A DNA stretch of 64,000 nucleotides from an uncultured Treponema sp. (GTDB lineage Bacteria > Spirochaetota > Spirochaetia > Treponematales > Treponemataceae), in assembly GCA_937902125.1 (NCBI GenBank), contig CALDIB010000030.1, positions 1-64,000 on the forward strand. Direction: 5' to 3'. A program made the position numbers and the translations under genes. Shown here in pieces: positions 26,868-36,900 of this stretch (within the stretch, counting starts at the first letter, position 1; each line of letters begins with the position of its first letter). The notes beneath the pieces are model-generated. The model saw only the letters and a program-made list of their open reading frames with translations. It was not told the origin of the DNA and searched no databases.

Positions 26868-28004
26868 ATGAGCGACATCGAACAAAATTCTTTTGACGAA
26901 TATCCAGAAATTAAGGCCGATGGAAAAAATAACGAAATCGCCGAACTTTCCAAGCGGGGCTACCAACTTTTAAAGGAAGGCGAGGTGGACAAGGCAAAAG
27001 CCGAATTTAAAAAAATCCTTGAAATCGAAGCCAACAACAATTACGCCCTTGTGGGCCTTGGCGACAGCGAGCGAAAGCTCAACCACTTTAACGACGCCAT
27101 TGACTATTACACAAAGTGCCTTTCATTCTATCCCGGAAACAATTACGCGCTCTTTGGCTTGGCCGACTGCTACAAGACCTTGAACCAATTCCACAAGGCC
27201 ATTGACATTTGGGAGCGGTATTTGGTTCACGACGACCGCAACATCACTGTCCTTACCCGCGTGGCCGACGCTTACCGAAAAATCCGCGACTTTAAAAAGA
27301 GCAAGCAGCTTTACCTTAAAGTTTTGGACATGGAAGAAAACAATCCCTACGCGCTCATCGGTTTGGGCCACTTGCACTACGACTTTAAGGAATACACCGA
27401 CGCGCTCTTTTATTGGACAAGAATGCTTGAGCTTAACGAAAGCCAGGTTGACATTCGCGTTTTGACCAGCATCGGAAACTGCCACAGAAAGCTCAAGAGC
27501 TTTGAAAAGGGCGTTCCATTTTTTGAAAGGGCCCTCAGCCTGGATCCCAAAAACTTTTACGCGCTCTTTGGCTTGGCCGACTGCTACCGCGGAATGAACC
27601 AGCAGTTCCGCTCAATTGAATATTGGAACAAAATCTTGGACATGGATCCAAACAACAAGGTCATTCTAACCCGCGCGGGCGACGCTTACCGCAATTCCGG
27701 CGACTACAAGACTGCCGAGCAGTATTACAACAAGGCCATGAACATTGACTTTGACATTTACGCCGCGCTTGGACTTGCCTTGATTTGCAAGGGCGAAGGC
27801 CGCTACGAAGAAAGCGTTGACCGCCTTGGAGCCTTGATTAAAAACGATCCCAAGAATTACCGCCTTTACATTGACTTGGCAGACAGCTATGTCAAGATGA
27901 ACCAAAAGAAAAAGGCGGTGGAAACCCTTGAGACTTTCCAGAAATTTGGAATCAGAAGCCAAGCGATCAACGACACTTTGGAACGCCTTAAGAAAAACGC
28001 CTAA
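26868..28004 (+). CDS. TPR-repeat protein
   Basis: 378 residues made almost wholly of tandem tetratricopeptide repeats, about nine or ten, for example YALVGLGDSERKLNHFNDAI, YALFGLADCYKTLNQFHKAI and FYALFGLADCYRGMNQQFRS. The consensus G-L-A-D-C-Y is reused nearly verbatim, suggesting recent internal duplication. There is no signal peptide or membrane segment. CAGGAG eight bases upstream supports the start. Probably a cytosolic scaffold; partners unknown. rlmN begins nine bases downstream. Confidence 0.8.
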   Translation: MSDIEQNSFDEYPEIKADGKNNEIAELSKRGYQLLKEGEVDKAKAEFKKILEIEANNNYALVGLGDSERKLNHFNDAIDYYTKCLSFYPGNNYALFGLADCYKTLNQFHKAIDIWERYLVHDDRNITVLTRVADAYRKIRDFKKSKQLYLKVLDMEENNPYALIGLGHLHYDFKEYTDALFYWTRMLELNESQVDIRVLTSIGNCHRKLKSFEKGVPFFERALSLDPKNFYALFGLADCYRGMNQQFRSIEYWNKILDMDPNNKVILTRAGDAYRNSGDYKTAEQYYNKAMNIDFDIYAALGLALICKGEGRYEESVDRLGALIKNDPKNYRLYIDLADSYVKMNQKKKAVETLETFQKFGIRSQAINDTLERLKKNA

Positions 28005-28012
28005 AAGCCAAG

Positions 28013-29038
28013 ATGGAAAAGCTTTCTTTGTCCGGCCTTTTGCCGGATGAAATTTGCCCCGCGCTGAATTTGTCTCCCGCCTTTAGGGGAAAGCAAATTT
28101 TCAAGTGGATTTCTTTGGGCGTTGAATCTTTTTCAGACATGACGAATCTTCCCAAGGACTTGCGCCCTTTGCTGGAAGAAAAGGCCGTTCTGCGCTCCTC
28201 TTTGGTGAATCAAGTTTTTAGAGACCAAGACGGAACCGTAAAGCTTCAAATAAAAACCCATGACGGCCTTTTGATAGAAACCGTTTTGCTCACCGACATT
28301 GAAGGGCGAAAAACAGCCTGCGTTTCTTGTCAGGCCGGTTGCGCCATGGCTTGCGCCTTTTGCCAGACAGGGCATTTGGGCTTTGCCAGAAATTTGGACG
28401 CGGCCGAAATCGTGGAGCAGTTTTTTTTTCTGGAAAAAGAATGCGGCGAGCTGCAAAACATTGTCTTTATGGGAATGGGGGAGCCGCTTTTAAATTTGGA
28501 AGCCATTAGAAAGGCCGTCGCCGTTTTGACCCACAAGGACGGCCGCGCGCTGGGGACAAAAAGAATTACCTTGTCCACCTGCGGCCTTGTTCAAGGCATT
28601 TACGACTTGGCCGACAAGGGGCCAAAGGTCAGGCTTGCGGTGAGTCTTACCACAGCCGACGAAGAATTGAGAAAAGAGCTTATGCCTGTGGCAAAGACAA
28701 ATCCTTTGGACCGGCTAAAAGAGGCGATTTCTTATTACGCCCAAAAATCAGGCCGCCGCGTGACTTTGGAAGCCGCGCTTCTTGGGGGAAAGAACACCGG
28801 GCCTGAAAGCGCCCGCCGCATGGTGGAATTTGCCCGCGGCCTTGACGTCAACATAAATTTAATTCCTTGGAATCCTGTGGCCTCCCTTCCGTTAAAGGAG
28901 CCTAGCCGGGAAGAGTGCGAGGCCTTTGTCCGCCAATTGGAGGCCGCGGGCTTGAACGTGGTTTTAAGGCGGCGGCGGGGCGCGGGCGTTAACGCGGCTT
29001 GCGGCCAGTTGGGAAGCGCAAAATTTTCAAAAGAATAA
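28013..29038 (+). CDS. rlmN: 23S rRNA (adenine-2503-C2)-methyltransferase
   Basis: A 341-residue radical SAM enzyme methylating A2503 of 23S rRNA (and m2A37 in some tRNAs). The iron-sulfur motif CxxxCxxC is in GCAMACAFCQTG. VFMGMGEPLLN, RITLSTCGLV and VSLTTADEELRKELMPV are signature stretches. The C-terminal VLRRRRGAGVNAACGQL holds the cysteine used as the methyl-carrying residue. The very short gap to the TPR gene indicates co-transcription. Confidence 0.95.
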   Translation: MEKLSLSGLLPDEICPALNLSPAFRGKQIFKWISLGVESFSDMTNLPKDLRPLLEEKAVLRSSLVNQVFRDQDGTVKLQIKTHDGLLIETVLLTDIEGRKTACVSCQAGCAMACAFCQTGHLGFARNLDAAEIVEQFFFLEKECGELQNIVFMGMGEPLLNLEAIRKAVAVLTHKDGRALGTKRITLSTCGLVQGIYDLADKGPKVRLAVSLTTADEELRKELMPVAKTNPLDRLKEAISYYAQKSGRRVTLEAALLGGKNTGPESARRMVEFARGLDVNINLIPWNPVASLPLKEPSREECEAFVRQLEAAGLNVVLRRRRGAGVNAACGQLGSAKFSKE

Positions 29039-29044
29039 AAATCG

Positions 29045-29070
29045 CTTGCAAAACAAAAAAGTTTCGCAAG
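29045..29070 (-). terminator. Terminator between convergent rlmN and cysteine desulfurase genes
   Basis: On the minus strand CTTGCGAAAC pairs with GTTTTGCAAG (10 bp, one G-T) around six T, followed by CGATTTTT. On the plus strand the same stem has one mismatch. Confidence 0.65.
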
Positions 29071-29087
29071 ACCAAAAAGCGGCGGCG

Positions 29088-30263
29088 CTAGTTAAAGGCC
29101 GAGCAAACTTCCTTTACCGCGTCCAAAAGCGCCTGCATTCCCGCCTGCGTGGTCTTTGGGCCAAAACTAAAGCGGACGGAACTTTCCCTTTCTTCCGCAG
29201 GAACTCCCATCGCTTCCAATATCGGCCGCGAGGCTTTTTTTGACGAGCAGGCGCTTCCTGTTGAAACGCAAATGCCCTTTGCGTCAAGCGCGCGGAGCAT
29301 CACCTGGCCCGGAATGTTTTTAAAGCTTGCCTGAACGACCCAAGGAGAAAATTTGTTTTGGCTTTCAGGAAGGCCGCGGAAGGCGGGAATTATGGAAGCG
29401 CCCTTTATGGAAAGGAGGCCCTTTATAAAATCTTCCGTCCATTTTTTTTGCTCTTCAAGGCGAGGGGTTGTCTTTCCCGGCAAAAAGGCGTGGCGCTCCA
29501 AGCAGTCGGCAAAGGCCAAGGCTCCGAACAAATTTTCGGTTCCGCTGCGAATGCCTTTTTCCTGGCCGCCGCCGCGCAAAAAAATCTCTTCTTCGTTTTT
29601 TAAGTAAAGAATGCCTATGCCCCTTGGCCCGCAAATTTTGTGCGCGCTAAAGGCGGCGGAATCAACTCCTTCAGCGGCCAAAAAGTCAATGGGAATTTTT
29701 CCCAGCGCTTGAACGCAGTCAACATGAAATCTTGGCCGCCTTTTTTTTTGGTATTTTTGGACAAGCGCGGCGGCAATTTCCTTTACGGGCTGGATGGCGC
29801 CGGTTTCGTTGTTTACGGCCATCACCGAAACGAACAAGGTTTTTTCGTCAACGCTGTCCAAGACCGCCTCTGGCGTGACAAAGCCGTTTTTGTCGGACGG
29901 AATCAAGCGGCATTCGATTCCGCATTTTTTAAGCTCGTTGGCCATTTCCCGCAAGGCTGGGTGCTCTATGGCGCTTATGGCCACGTTTCCTTTTTCGGGG
30001 CGGTTTAAAATCGCCAGCAGGGGAATGTGGTCGCTTTCGGTTCCCCCGGAAGTGAAGTAAATTTGCTTGGCTTGAACGCCCAAAAGTTCCCCGCATTTTT
30101 CCCGCGCTTTTTCCAAGGCGGCCCGGGCTTCTTTTCCCCCTGCGTGAAGACTTGAGGGGTTGGCCCAAGCGTCCAAGGATTTTTTGAGCGCGGCCTCCAA
30201 AATGTCTTGGTCTGGAATGGCCGTCGCGGCCCAGTCAAAGTAAAGGTTTGGATTTACAGGCAT
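29088..30263 (-). CDS. Cysteine desulfurase (NifS/IscS family)
   Basis: A 391-residue PLP enzyme that takes sulfur from cysteine for Fe-S clusters or thiolation. The N-terminus YFDWAATAIPD, the PLP lysine in SAHKICGPRGIG and the persulfide cysteine in STGSACSSKK are visible. The start at 30263 (MPVNPNLYFDWAAT) overlaps the end of aroB by ten bases, so the two are transcribed together. No IscU or other Fe-S genes are nearby, so its exact partner is unclear. Confidence 0.9.
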   Translation of the reverse strand: MPVNPNLYFDWAATAIPDQDILEAALKKSLDAWANPSSLHAGGKEARAALEKAREKCGELLGVQAKQIYFTSGGTESDHIPLLAILNRPEKGNVAISAIEHPALREMANELKKCGIECRLIPSDKNGFVTPEAVLDSVDEKTLFVSVMAVNNETGAIQPVKEIAAALVQKYQKKRRPRFHVDCVQALGKIPIDFLAAEGVDSAAFSAHKICGPRGIGILYLKNEEEIFLRGGGQEKGIRSGTENLFGALAFADCLERHAFLPGKTTPRLEEQKKWTEDFIKGLLSIKGASIIPAFRGLPESQNKFSPWVVQASFKNIPGQVMLRALDAKGICVSTGSACSSKKASRPILEAMGVPAEERESSVRFSFGPKTTQAGMQALLDAVKEVCSAFN

Positions 30264-31432
30264 TTTAAGATATCCTTGTCGGAGACTTCCGTTATTACTG
30301 TATCGCAAAGGCCGCTTTGCAAAATAACGCGGATTTTGCTTGAAGAATTTTTTTTGTCCAGCCGCATGGCTTTAAGCAATTCTTTTTCGCCGCCCGGCTT
30401 GCAAAAGCATTTTGCCTTGGCTCCAGTTTCCCAGCCAAAATATTTTAAAAGCTCAAAGACGCTTTCCTTGTATTCTTTTGAACAAAGGCCAAGGTTAAGG
30501 CTAAGTTCCAGCGCCCGGCCTATTCCCCAAGCCACAGCGTCGCCGTGGGGAATTTTTCCCAGCCCCGCGCAAGTTTCAAGCGCGTGTCCAAAGGTGTGGC
30601 CCAAGTTCAACTGCATTCTTACGTTTTTTTCGGTCATGTCTTTTTGAACCACGCGCGCCTTGGCTTTGACGCAAGAGCCAATCATTTTAAAAACAAAGTT
30701 CCGGTCCCGGGCTTTGACTTTTTCCTTGTTTTTTTGAATGTCCAAAAACATTTTCTTGTCGTAAAGCATGGCGGTCTTTAGGGCTTCGGCAAAGCCGGAA
30801 CGGTATTCTCTGGCGCTTAATGTTTGGACAAATTCCGGAAAGACGTAAAGCTTTTGCGCGGGATAAAAGGCGCCAATCATGTTTTTGTATTCGTCAAAGT
30901 CGCAGCCGCTTTTTCCGCCAATGGCCGCGTCCACCATGGAAAGCAGGGTGGTGGGAACAAATTCGCAAACGGCGCCCCGCTTGTAGATTGAAGAAGCGAA
31001 AGCGGTCATGTCCGTGACCACGCCGCCGCCGACGGCGCAAAAAATGTCTTTTCTGGTAAAGGCGCGCTCAAGGGCGGCTTGAACAATTTGCAAAACGCTT
31101 TTTATCGTCTTGTATTTTTCTCCGGCCTTAAGAATTATGAGCGCGTCGTTTTTGGCCTTGCCAAGTCCGTCGTAAACGCCGGGCTTTAAGGCGGCGGCTT
31201 TTTGGCCTTGAGCGCTTTTTGCGGCGAACAGGGCCGTAAAATTTTTTAGGCAGGGAAGGGCGGCCACATTTGTGTCAATTACAAAAAGGCGCCTTCCGCC
31301 CGCATTGTTGGACGCTTCCGTGGAAAAGAAAAGCTTTTTTAAGTCGGGCGTTCCCTCAAAAAAGAAAATCTCGCTTTTTGGAGTGGCTATAAATTGTTTT
31401 TGGTAATTTATGGTGAACAAGTCATTTTGCAT
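30254..31432 (-). CDS. aroB: 3-dehydroquinate synthase
   Basis: A 392-residue NAD- and metal-dependent enzyme cyclising DAHP in the shikimate pathway, which provides chorismate to the trp operon. Motifs AVGGGVVTDMTAFASSIYKRG, VPTTLLSMVDAAIGGKSG, SGFAEALKTAMLYD and NLGHTFGHALE are intact, including metal-ligand histidines. The start codon has no Shine-Dalgarno but a TATAAT seven bases upstream, so the message looks leaderless. Confidence 0.95.
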   Translation of the reverse strand: MQNDLFTINYQKQFIATPKSEIFFFEGTPDLKKLFFSTEASNNAGGRRLFVIDTNVAALPCLKNFTALFAAKSAQGQKAAALKPGVYDGLGKAKNDALIILKAGEKYKTIKSVLQIVQAALERAFTRKDIFCAVGGGVVTDMTAFASSIYKRGAVCEFVPTTLLSMVDAAIGGKSGCDFDEYKNMIGAFYPAQKLYVFPEFVQTLSAREYRSGFAEALKTAMLYDKKMFLDIQKNKEKVKARDRNFVFKMIGSCVKAKARVVQKDMTEKNVRMQLNLGHTFGHALETCAGLGKIPHGDAVAWGIGRALELSLNLGLCSKEYKESVFELLKYFGWETGAKAKCFCKPGGEKELLKAMRLDKKNSSSKIRVILQSGLCDTVITEVSDKDILKCL

Positions 31433-31439
31433 AAAAGAA

Positions 31440-31468
31440 ATTATAACGCGCTTTCAGCGGTTTTTCTA
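31440..31468 (-). promoter_or_regulatory. Putative aroB promoter (leaderless)
   Basis: Minus strand TAGAAA (31468-31463), a 17-bp spacer and TATAAT (31445-31440), with seven bases to the aroB ATG. Confidence 0.65.
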
Positions 31469-31606
31469 GCGCCAATTTTAGCTCTCCGTCCTCGATGAAA
31501 ACTTCCGTCCGGGCCCTTTCTAAATTTTCAATACAGATGTTTTGTTGCCAGAAAAATTCTGATTGAAAAACTTGTAAAATTCCGCTAAATCAAGGCGGTT
31601 AATTTT

Positions 31607-32608
31607 ATGAAACTTTTTGGCGTTGACAAATTCTTTAAGAAATTTGCGGAATTTCAAACGCGGCATAGAAAAAAGATTCTTGCCCTTTTCTTTTTTTGGA
31701 CATTTTAGCGCTCCTTGGCCTTGGAAAAATCGTCGTCAAGCGCCGATGTCCAGGCCTCGAAACCGAACGAAAAAACTTTAAAGGCGGAAGAAAAGTTTTT
31801 TTAAACTTTTCCAAATGAATCCATTTATGTCTTGGTTTCTTCCGACGATGTTTTCAGTCCGCAAACTTTAAAGGTCATGGACAAACTTGGCCGCAGGCTG
31901 GAAACGGAAGTTCCCGCCGCCTCTTCCGTTTATTCCCTTTTGACAATGACGGTTCCTGTAGGAAGTGAAGACGGAATAGAAATAAAGAATCCCTTTGACG
32001 GAAAAATTCCTGACGACCCTAAAAAATTAAAGGAGATAAAAGATTTCTTTTTAAGCCGGGAGTCCTTGGTCAATGTTTTTGTTTCCGCCGACGCTACGGA
32101 AACTTGGCTGATTCTTCCCCTTCCCAGAGTGAAAGACGACAGGTCTTTGAGAAACCAAAGAAGTCGCGCCGCGCAAAAGATTATTCAAGAAGTGTCCAAA
32201 GAATGCCAGGGCGTTTGCAGTCTTAATCCTGTGGGCTGGGATTATTCCGCCACGGAAGCCAGCGATTACGCGATTCGCGAGGCCATGACAAGAATTTCAA
32301 TCGGCTTTGCGGTCATGCTTTTTATGCTGATTTTTTTGCTCCGTTCGTTAAGGGGCGTAGCTTTTTCCCTTTTGTCCGCTTTTTTGGGAATAGCGTCCGT
32401 GTTGGGGCTTTCGTCCTATTTGGGGTTTCCCATAAACGCGAACGCCATTTCACTTCCGATTTTGCTGGGAATGGCGCTTTCAATTGGCTATTCCCTTCAT
32501 GTAATCAATTCCTTTAAACGCCATTTTAGGCGGACTGGAAAAAGAATTGAGTCTGTCATTTTAAGGAAAAAGCCGAAGCCGGCAAGGATTGAGCGCGGAA
32601 GATCTTAG
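31607..32608 (+). pseudogene. Decayed RND/MMPL-superfamily exporter gene
   Basis: Starts at ATG 31607 as MKLFGVDKFFKKFAEFQTR, then stops at 31706. Reading continues in another frame (ILALLGLGKIVV...) and shifts again before IYVLVSSDDVFSPQTLKVMD. The longest intact piece, 31832-32608, contains the periplasmic-loop start and four hydrophobic segments (IGFAVMLFMLIFLLRSLRGVAF, LGIASVLGLSSYLGFP, LPILLGMALSIGYSLHVINS) typical of SSD-like MMPL exporters. It ends abruptly at about 260 residues, whereas an intact protein has some 750-1000. At least two frame breaks plus 3' loss make function unlikely. Its stop overlaps the end of the convergent gene at 32605. Confidence 0.8.
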
Positions 32609-33231
32609 TAGCTCTTAGATTCAAGGGCTTCCAGCTTTTGAAGCTCCTCGTTGACCCGCTCCAGCTCGCGGCTTAAGATTTTTTTGTAGTCCAATTCCGC
32701 GCTGGCGATTCTGAGGTTTTCGTCTTCCCAGAAGGGCAGGTCGGCGAGATGCAAAAAGCGGAATTTTGTTTCGCTGGCTTTTTCAGACCAAAGCTTTGCT
32801 TCCCGCCAATAGTAAAGGCCGGCCTCGTAGCAGCTTTTGGCTTTTTTTAGGTTGGCCAAATATTCGTCTTTCCAAGGAGCGTCGTAAAAGCAAATCGCCC
32901 TCTTGTCGTAGACGCGGGCCAGGCGCATGTGCTGCTCGATCAATTTTAGGTTCAAGTGCATTTGGAAAAGGTTCCGGTATTTTTCCCATTCGTCCTTAGT
33001 CTGAATCTTGGCCCTGGCGTAAAGGGGATTGGCGAAGTCGGCGCGGACGGCCTGCTCCAGCCAATAAATGTTTTCCATGCAATCGTCGGGATACTGCTGG
33101 TAGTGGACGTGGTAAAGCTTGTAAAAGTCCTCTTTGTACTTGCACATGTAAGAAAAGGCCGGCAGGCAAAAAAAGGCCGCCGCGGCGAGCGCAAGGGAGA
33201 AGAAGAATATTTTTTTTGCGAACTTTTTCAC
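32605..33231 (-). CDS. Exported protein of unknown function, paired with tmk
   Basis: 208 residues with a signal peptide (FFFSLALAAAAFFCLPAFS). The mature part is rich in aromatic and charged residues (YKLYHVHYQQYPDDCMENIYWLEQAVRADF in part) and mostly helical, ending in a coiled-coil-like tail. The start overlaps the tmk stop by four bases, so the two are translationally coupled. I recall a similar hypothetical gene beside tmk in T. pallidum. Function unknown. Confidence 0.7.
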   Translation of the reverse strand: MKKFAKKIFFFSLALAAAAFFCLPAFSYMCKYKEDFYKLYHVHYQQYPDDCMENIYWLEQAVRADFANPLYARAKIQTKDEWEKYRNLFQMHLNLKLIEQHMRLARVYDKRAICFYDAPWKDEYLANLKKAKSCYEAGLYYWREAKLWSEKASETKFRFLHLADLPFWEDENLRIASAELDYKKILSRELERVNEELQKLEALESKSY

Positions 33232-33848
33232 GAATTTATTATCGGAAGAATTTCATTCCAAATTAAATCTGAAATTTTTTCTTTGGAAAGGGTGGCGTCA
33301 ATTTCGATTATTCTCATTTTGCTGTCTGCTGTTTTTTTGTATTCGGAAATTATGTTCCGGTAACGGATGGCGGTGTTTTTTAGGAATTCAACGCTTTCGT
33401 ATATCTCCTTGGCTTCTCCCCGTTTTTCCACCCGTTCAAGGGATTTTTCCGCCGAAATGTCAAAGAAAAACAAAAGTTGGGGCAAAGGAAAGGGGCTGTT
33501 GAGAAGTTTTGGCAATTCTTCGCCGCAAGTGACTCCTTGATAGGCTAGGTTTGAAAAAAGGTATCTATCCGATACAACTGTCAAGCCGTTTTTAGTTTGG
33601 TCAACAATTCCCCCTTGGCCCCAAAGGTGCTCCGCGCGGTCCGCGGCAAAAAGGTAGGCGGCCGTTTGGGGCGAAACTTTTTCTTTTCCGCTCAAAACGC
33701 TTCTTAAAAATTTTCCGGTGGAATTTTCGCTGGGCTCGGCGGTAAAGGCTATTTTTTTGCCCTGGGAGCGCTCTTTTAGCATTTTCATTTGAGTTGAAGT
33801 GCCCGAGCCGTCAATTCCTTCAAAAACGACAAAGTTTTTAAGTATCAT
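33228..33848 (-). CDS. tmk: Thymidylate kinase
   Basis: A 206-residue kinase phosphorylating dTMP. The P-loop is FEGIDGSGTST, the DR motif is in VVSDRYLFSNLAYQG, and the lid region is VEKRGEAKEIYE. The ATG at 33848 gives the normal N-terminus; the frame runs 28 codons further upstream but without homology. Divergent from tamB, with an AT-rich promoter region between. Confidence 0.92.
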   Translation of the reverse strand: MILKNFVVFEGIDGSGTSTQMKMLKERSQGKKIAFTAEPSENSTGKFLRSVLSGKEKVSPQTAAYLFAADRAEHLWGQGGIVDQTKNGLTVVSDRYLFSNLAYQGVTCGEELPKLLNSPFPLPQLLFFFDISAEKSLERVEKRGEAKEIYESVEFLKNTAIRYRNIISEYKKTADSKMRIIEIDATLSKEKISDLIWNEILPIINS

Positions 33849-33964
33849 AGTAGAAAACCTCAAAATTCGGCCAAAAAATGCCGACAATATATAAAGTATA
33901 CTATAATGCAAAATTTTGCAATCTTTCGCCATTTTTTTTTAGCGCTTGAAGGGCAGGGCTCGCC

Positions 33965-36900
33965 ATGAAATTCAAGCAGCGCTACATAAAAATTGGCCTT
34001 TGCGTATTCTTTTTTCTTTCTCTCCTTGTAGCCGTGAACAGGCTTTTGCATCCTGTCTACGAACGCATCGGCGCGCAAATTCAAAAAACGGTTCAAGCTT
34101 TTCGCAGCGACTTAAAGGACGCGGCGGGCCTTGACATTTCCTACAAGTCTCTTTCCCCGTCCGTTTTGTCGTTGATAAACATCAACGGAATCTCTGTCGT
34201 TGACGCAAAAAGCGGACTTGAAGTCGCCTCAATCGAACGCCTTTCTTTGGGTTATTCTTTGCGCGACCTTTTTTCTGGAAACGCCAAAAACTCCGTTGAG
34301 AATTTGACGCTGAGGGACGTTGAGATAAAAATTCTTTCTCAAAAAAATGATTTTTGGCTTAGGCAAATTCTTGAGCGCAGAAAGGCTGGACAAGAAATTG
34401 AGCTTGAGGAAAAAAGCGGCGGCGAGCGCGTCAGAGAATTTTTGGAGAATCTAGACTTCAACAACATCACGCTGAATTTAGGCGCCGACATTCGCGTTTA
34501 CCGCTTGCGCTTTTTGTTTGAAGCCGCCTCGGATTCTTTTGAGGCGAACATTTCAAAGGCGTTTGTCGCCGCCCGCGGACAGACAAAGGTTGACGCGAAT
34601 TTTTCAGGAGCCTTTTTTGCCTCGGTAAAAAATCAAAGGCTTTCCGGCTCTTTGGATTTTTCGGCGCTGATTCCGCGGGGCGTGGACGGAAGCTCGGCTG
34701 TTTTGCGCTTTTCAAACCTTTCGGCCTTAAACTATCGCGCCCGCTTTGTAGGATTCTTGGCCGAATACCGTTCTCAGGTTTTGAGCTTTAAAATGCTTCC
34801 AAGCGCCAGAAACGTCTATGCCGAAGCGAGCGCCGACTTTAATAGCGGCGACATTTTGGCCAAACTATACGCCGATGGATTTGATTTGAACAATTTTGTT
34901 CAAACAACAAAAAACGACGCCTTGACAAAAGGCTTGTTCTCAATGAATTTTTCTTTGAGCGCCGACGCAAAATACAATTACAAAAATGGAGTCTTTGGAT
35001 ATTCTTCCAGCGGCGACATTTTTGTTCCCGGCAGCGTCATTCCCGCAAAGAATTTTCAAAGCGACACCATTGTTTCGTATTCCCTTTCTGGCGACCAAAA
35101 TAAAATCACGATTCCGTATTTTAAGACTTCGGGCGACAGATATAATTTGTCCTTTGACGGCGCCTTTGATTTTGCGGCAAAAAGGCCTTCGGGAACATTT
35201 GCGGTTGAGTCCTTTGTTCTTCCCAACGGCGGCGTTGTTTCAACCGAGATTTTTATAGACGCTTATCAAAACGGCTTTATGTGCTTCGCGCCGCAAGTCT
35301 TTCTTGGACAAAATGTTTTTACGGCGGCGCAGTTGACTCTTAGGCCTGTCGCCGACTCTTGGGACTGGACATTTGAAGTTTCCGATTACTCCCATGACGG
35401 CGACCCTGGAGTGGTTTCTTTGTTTGGAAGCTATTCGCCGCTTACCAAAGCGTCGCAAGCGTCTCTTTCGTTCAGCGCCATTTACATTGACAGCATGGTT
35501 AAAACGGCCGCTTTTTTTGCTGAAGAAAACATGCAGCCTCTTCTTTTGGCGGGAGCCGACGCGGTTCAATCTTACGTTTTTTCTTGCGACACTTTCGCCT
35601 CTGGAGTTGGAAAAGAATTTTCTTTCAGCGTTCCTTACGCGATTTTAGCCAACACAAAGCGCGACGACCAAATGCTTATTTTGGAAGCGGACGGAAACCA
35701 ACAAACATTCCAGCTTTCCCGCTTGGAATTTGTTTTTGGCGGACAAAAACTTTTGATGGACGGAATCATCGAAAAATTCCCGGAATCGACAGACCGCCTT
35801 TTGAGCGGCCGTCTGGAATTGAACGGCATTCCATACTCATTTTCTGGATTGGCCAACAAGAATTGGCTTGAAATCAATTCTGAATACGGAATGCGTTTTA
35901 CGCTCAACACCGACACGTCGGGAGAAATCGCCGTGTTGAACGGTTCGTTTGAAGCGACCGGATTTCCTGTAAAAATCAATGACAACACATTCTCGTTTAC
36001 AACGGAAAGCAGTTTCTCTTATTCAATCGACAAAGGCATTCGCGCTCTTGTTCCTTACTTTGACGGCCGTTTGCTTGAGGGAACCAGCTCGCTCAATCCT
36101 GTCGTGACATTCTCGGCCAACATTGACCAAAGCGGCGTTTTCTTTGACAATATGGCGTATTCTGACAACGTTTCGGTTTTAAACGGAAGCGGAGTTTTCT
36201 TGTATCGCTTTGAGCAAGATTTGTTTGAAAGCGCCGATTTTAATTTTGACCTTTCAAATTCTCTGGGGCTTGAAAAAGTCGCTTTGTACGGAAACATCAT
36301 AAATTCGCTAAAAACGCCTTTGACTGTCGGCTCGCTTTTTTCCGGCTCGTTTATAAGCAATCTTTTCATTACCGCAAACTTTGACATTCAGTCTTTGCGC
36401 TCCAGCCGTTTCTTTGCGGAGTCTGAGGACAGCGACACCGTCAACGCCAACATTGTAGCCCAAGGAATGATTGGAAATCCGTTTGTGACAATCGACATTC
36501 CAAGCGCGGTTATGACGATTCAAGGAAAGCCCCTTAGCTTAAGGGCGCAAGCCATTGTAGAGGACAAAGTTTTTTCAATCCAAGAAGCGGAGGCCGACTG
36601 GGACGAAAGCAAAATCACAAACGTCTTGGCCACTTTTGACCAAAAAACTTGGGATGGAGATTTGACCTTTGACTTAAAGACAAAAATTTTTGGAAAGGAC
36701 GTTCTTGCCTCCGCGAAGGCAAAAATCCAAGCGCTCAGCGAAGTGTCAAAAGGAGTTCCCGACTCTTTGAGCGTTGATTTTGACGCGGCCGAAAAAAGAA
36801 TCGACAAAAAAGGCGGCGAAAAATATCATTTGGGCGTCATGAAAATTCAAGACCAATTGATTCTTTCTACAAGCCAAAACATTGGCCTTAGCGGAACCGT

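Noticed and set aside
33878..33907. TATAAT at 33902-33907 as the tamB promoter
   Set aside because: The -10 is good but no acceptable -35 lies at 16-18 bp; the position is left unassigned although a promoter is expected between tmk and tamB.
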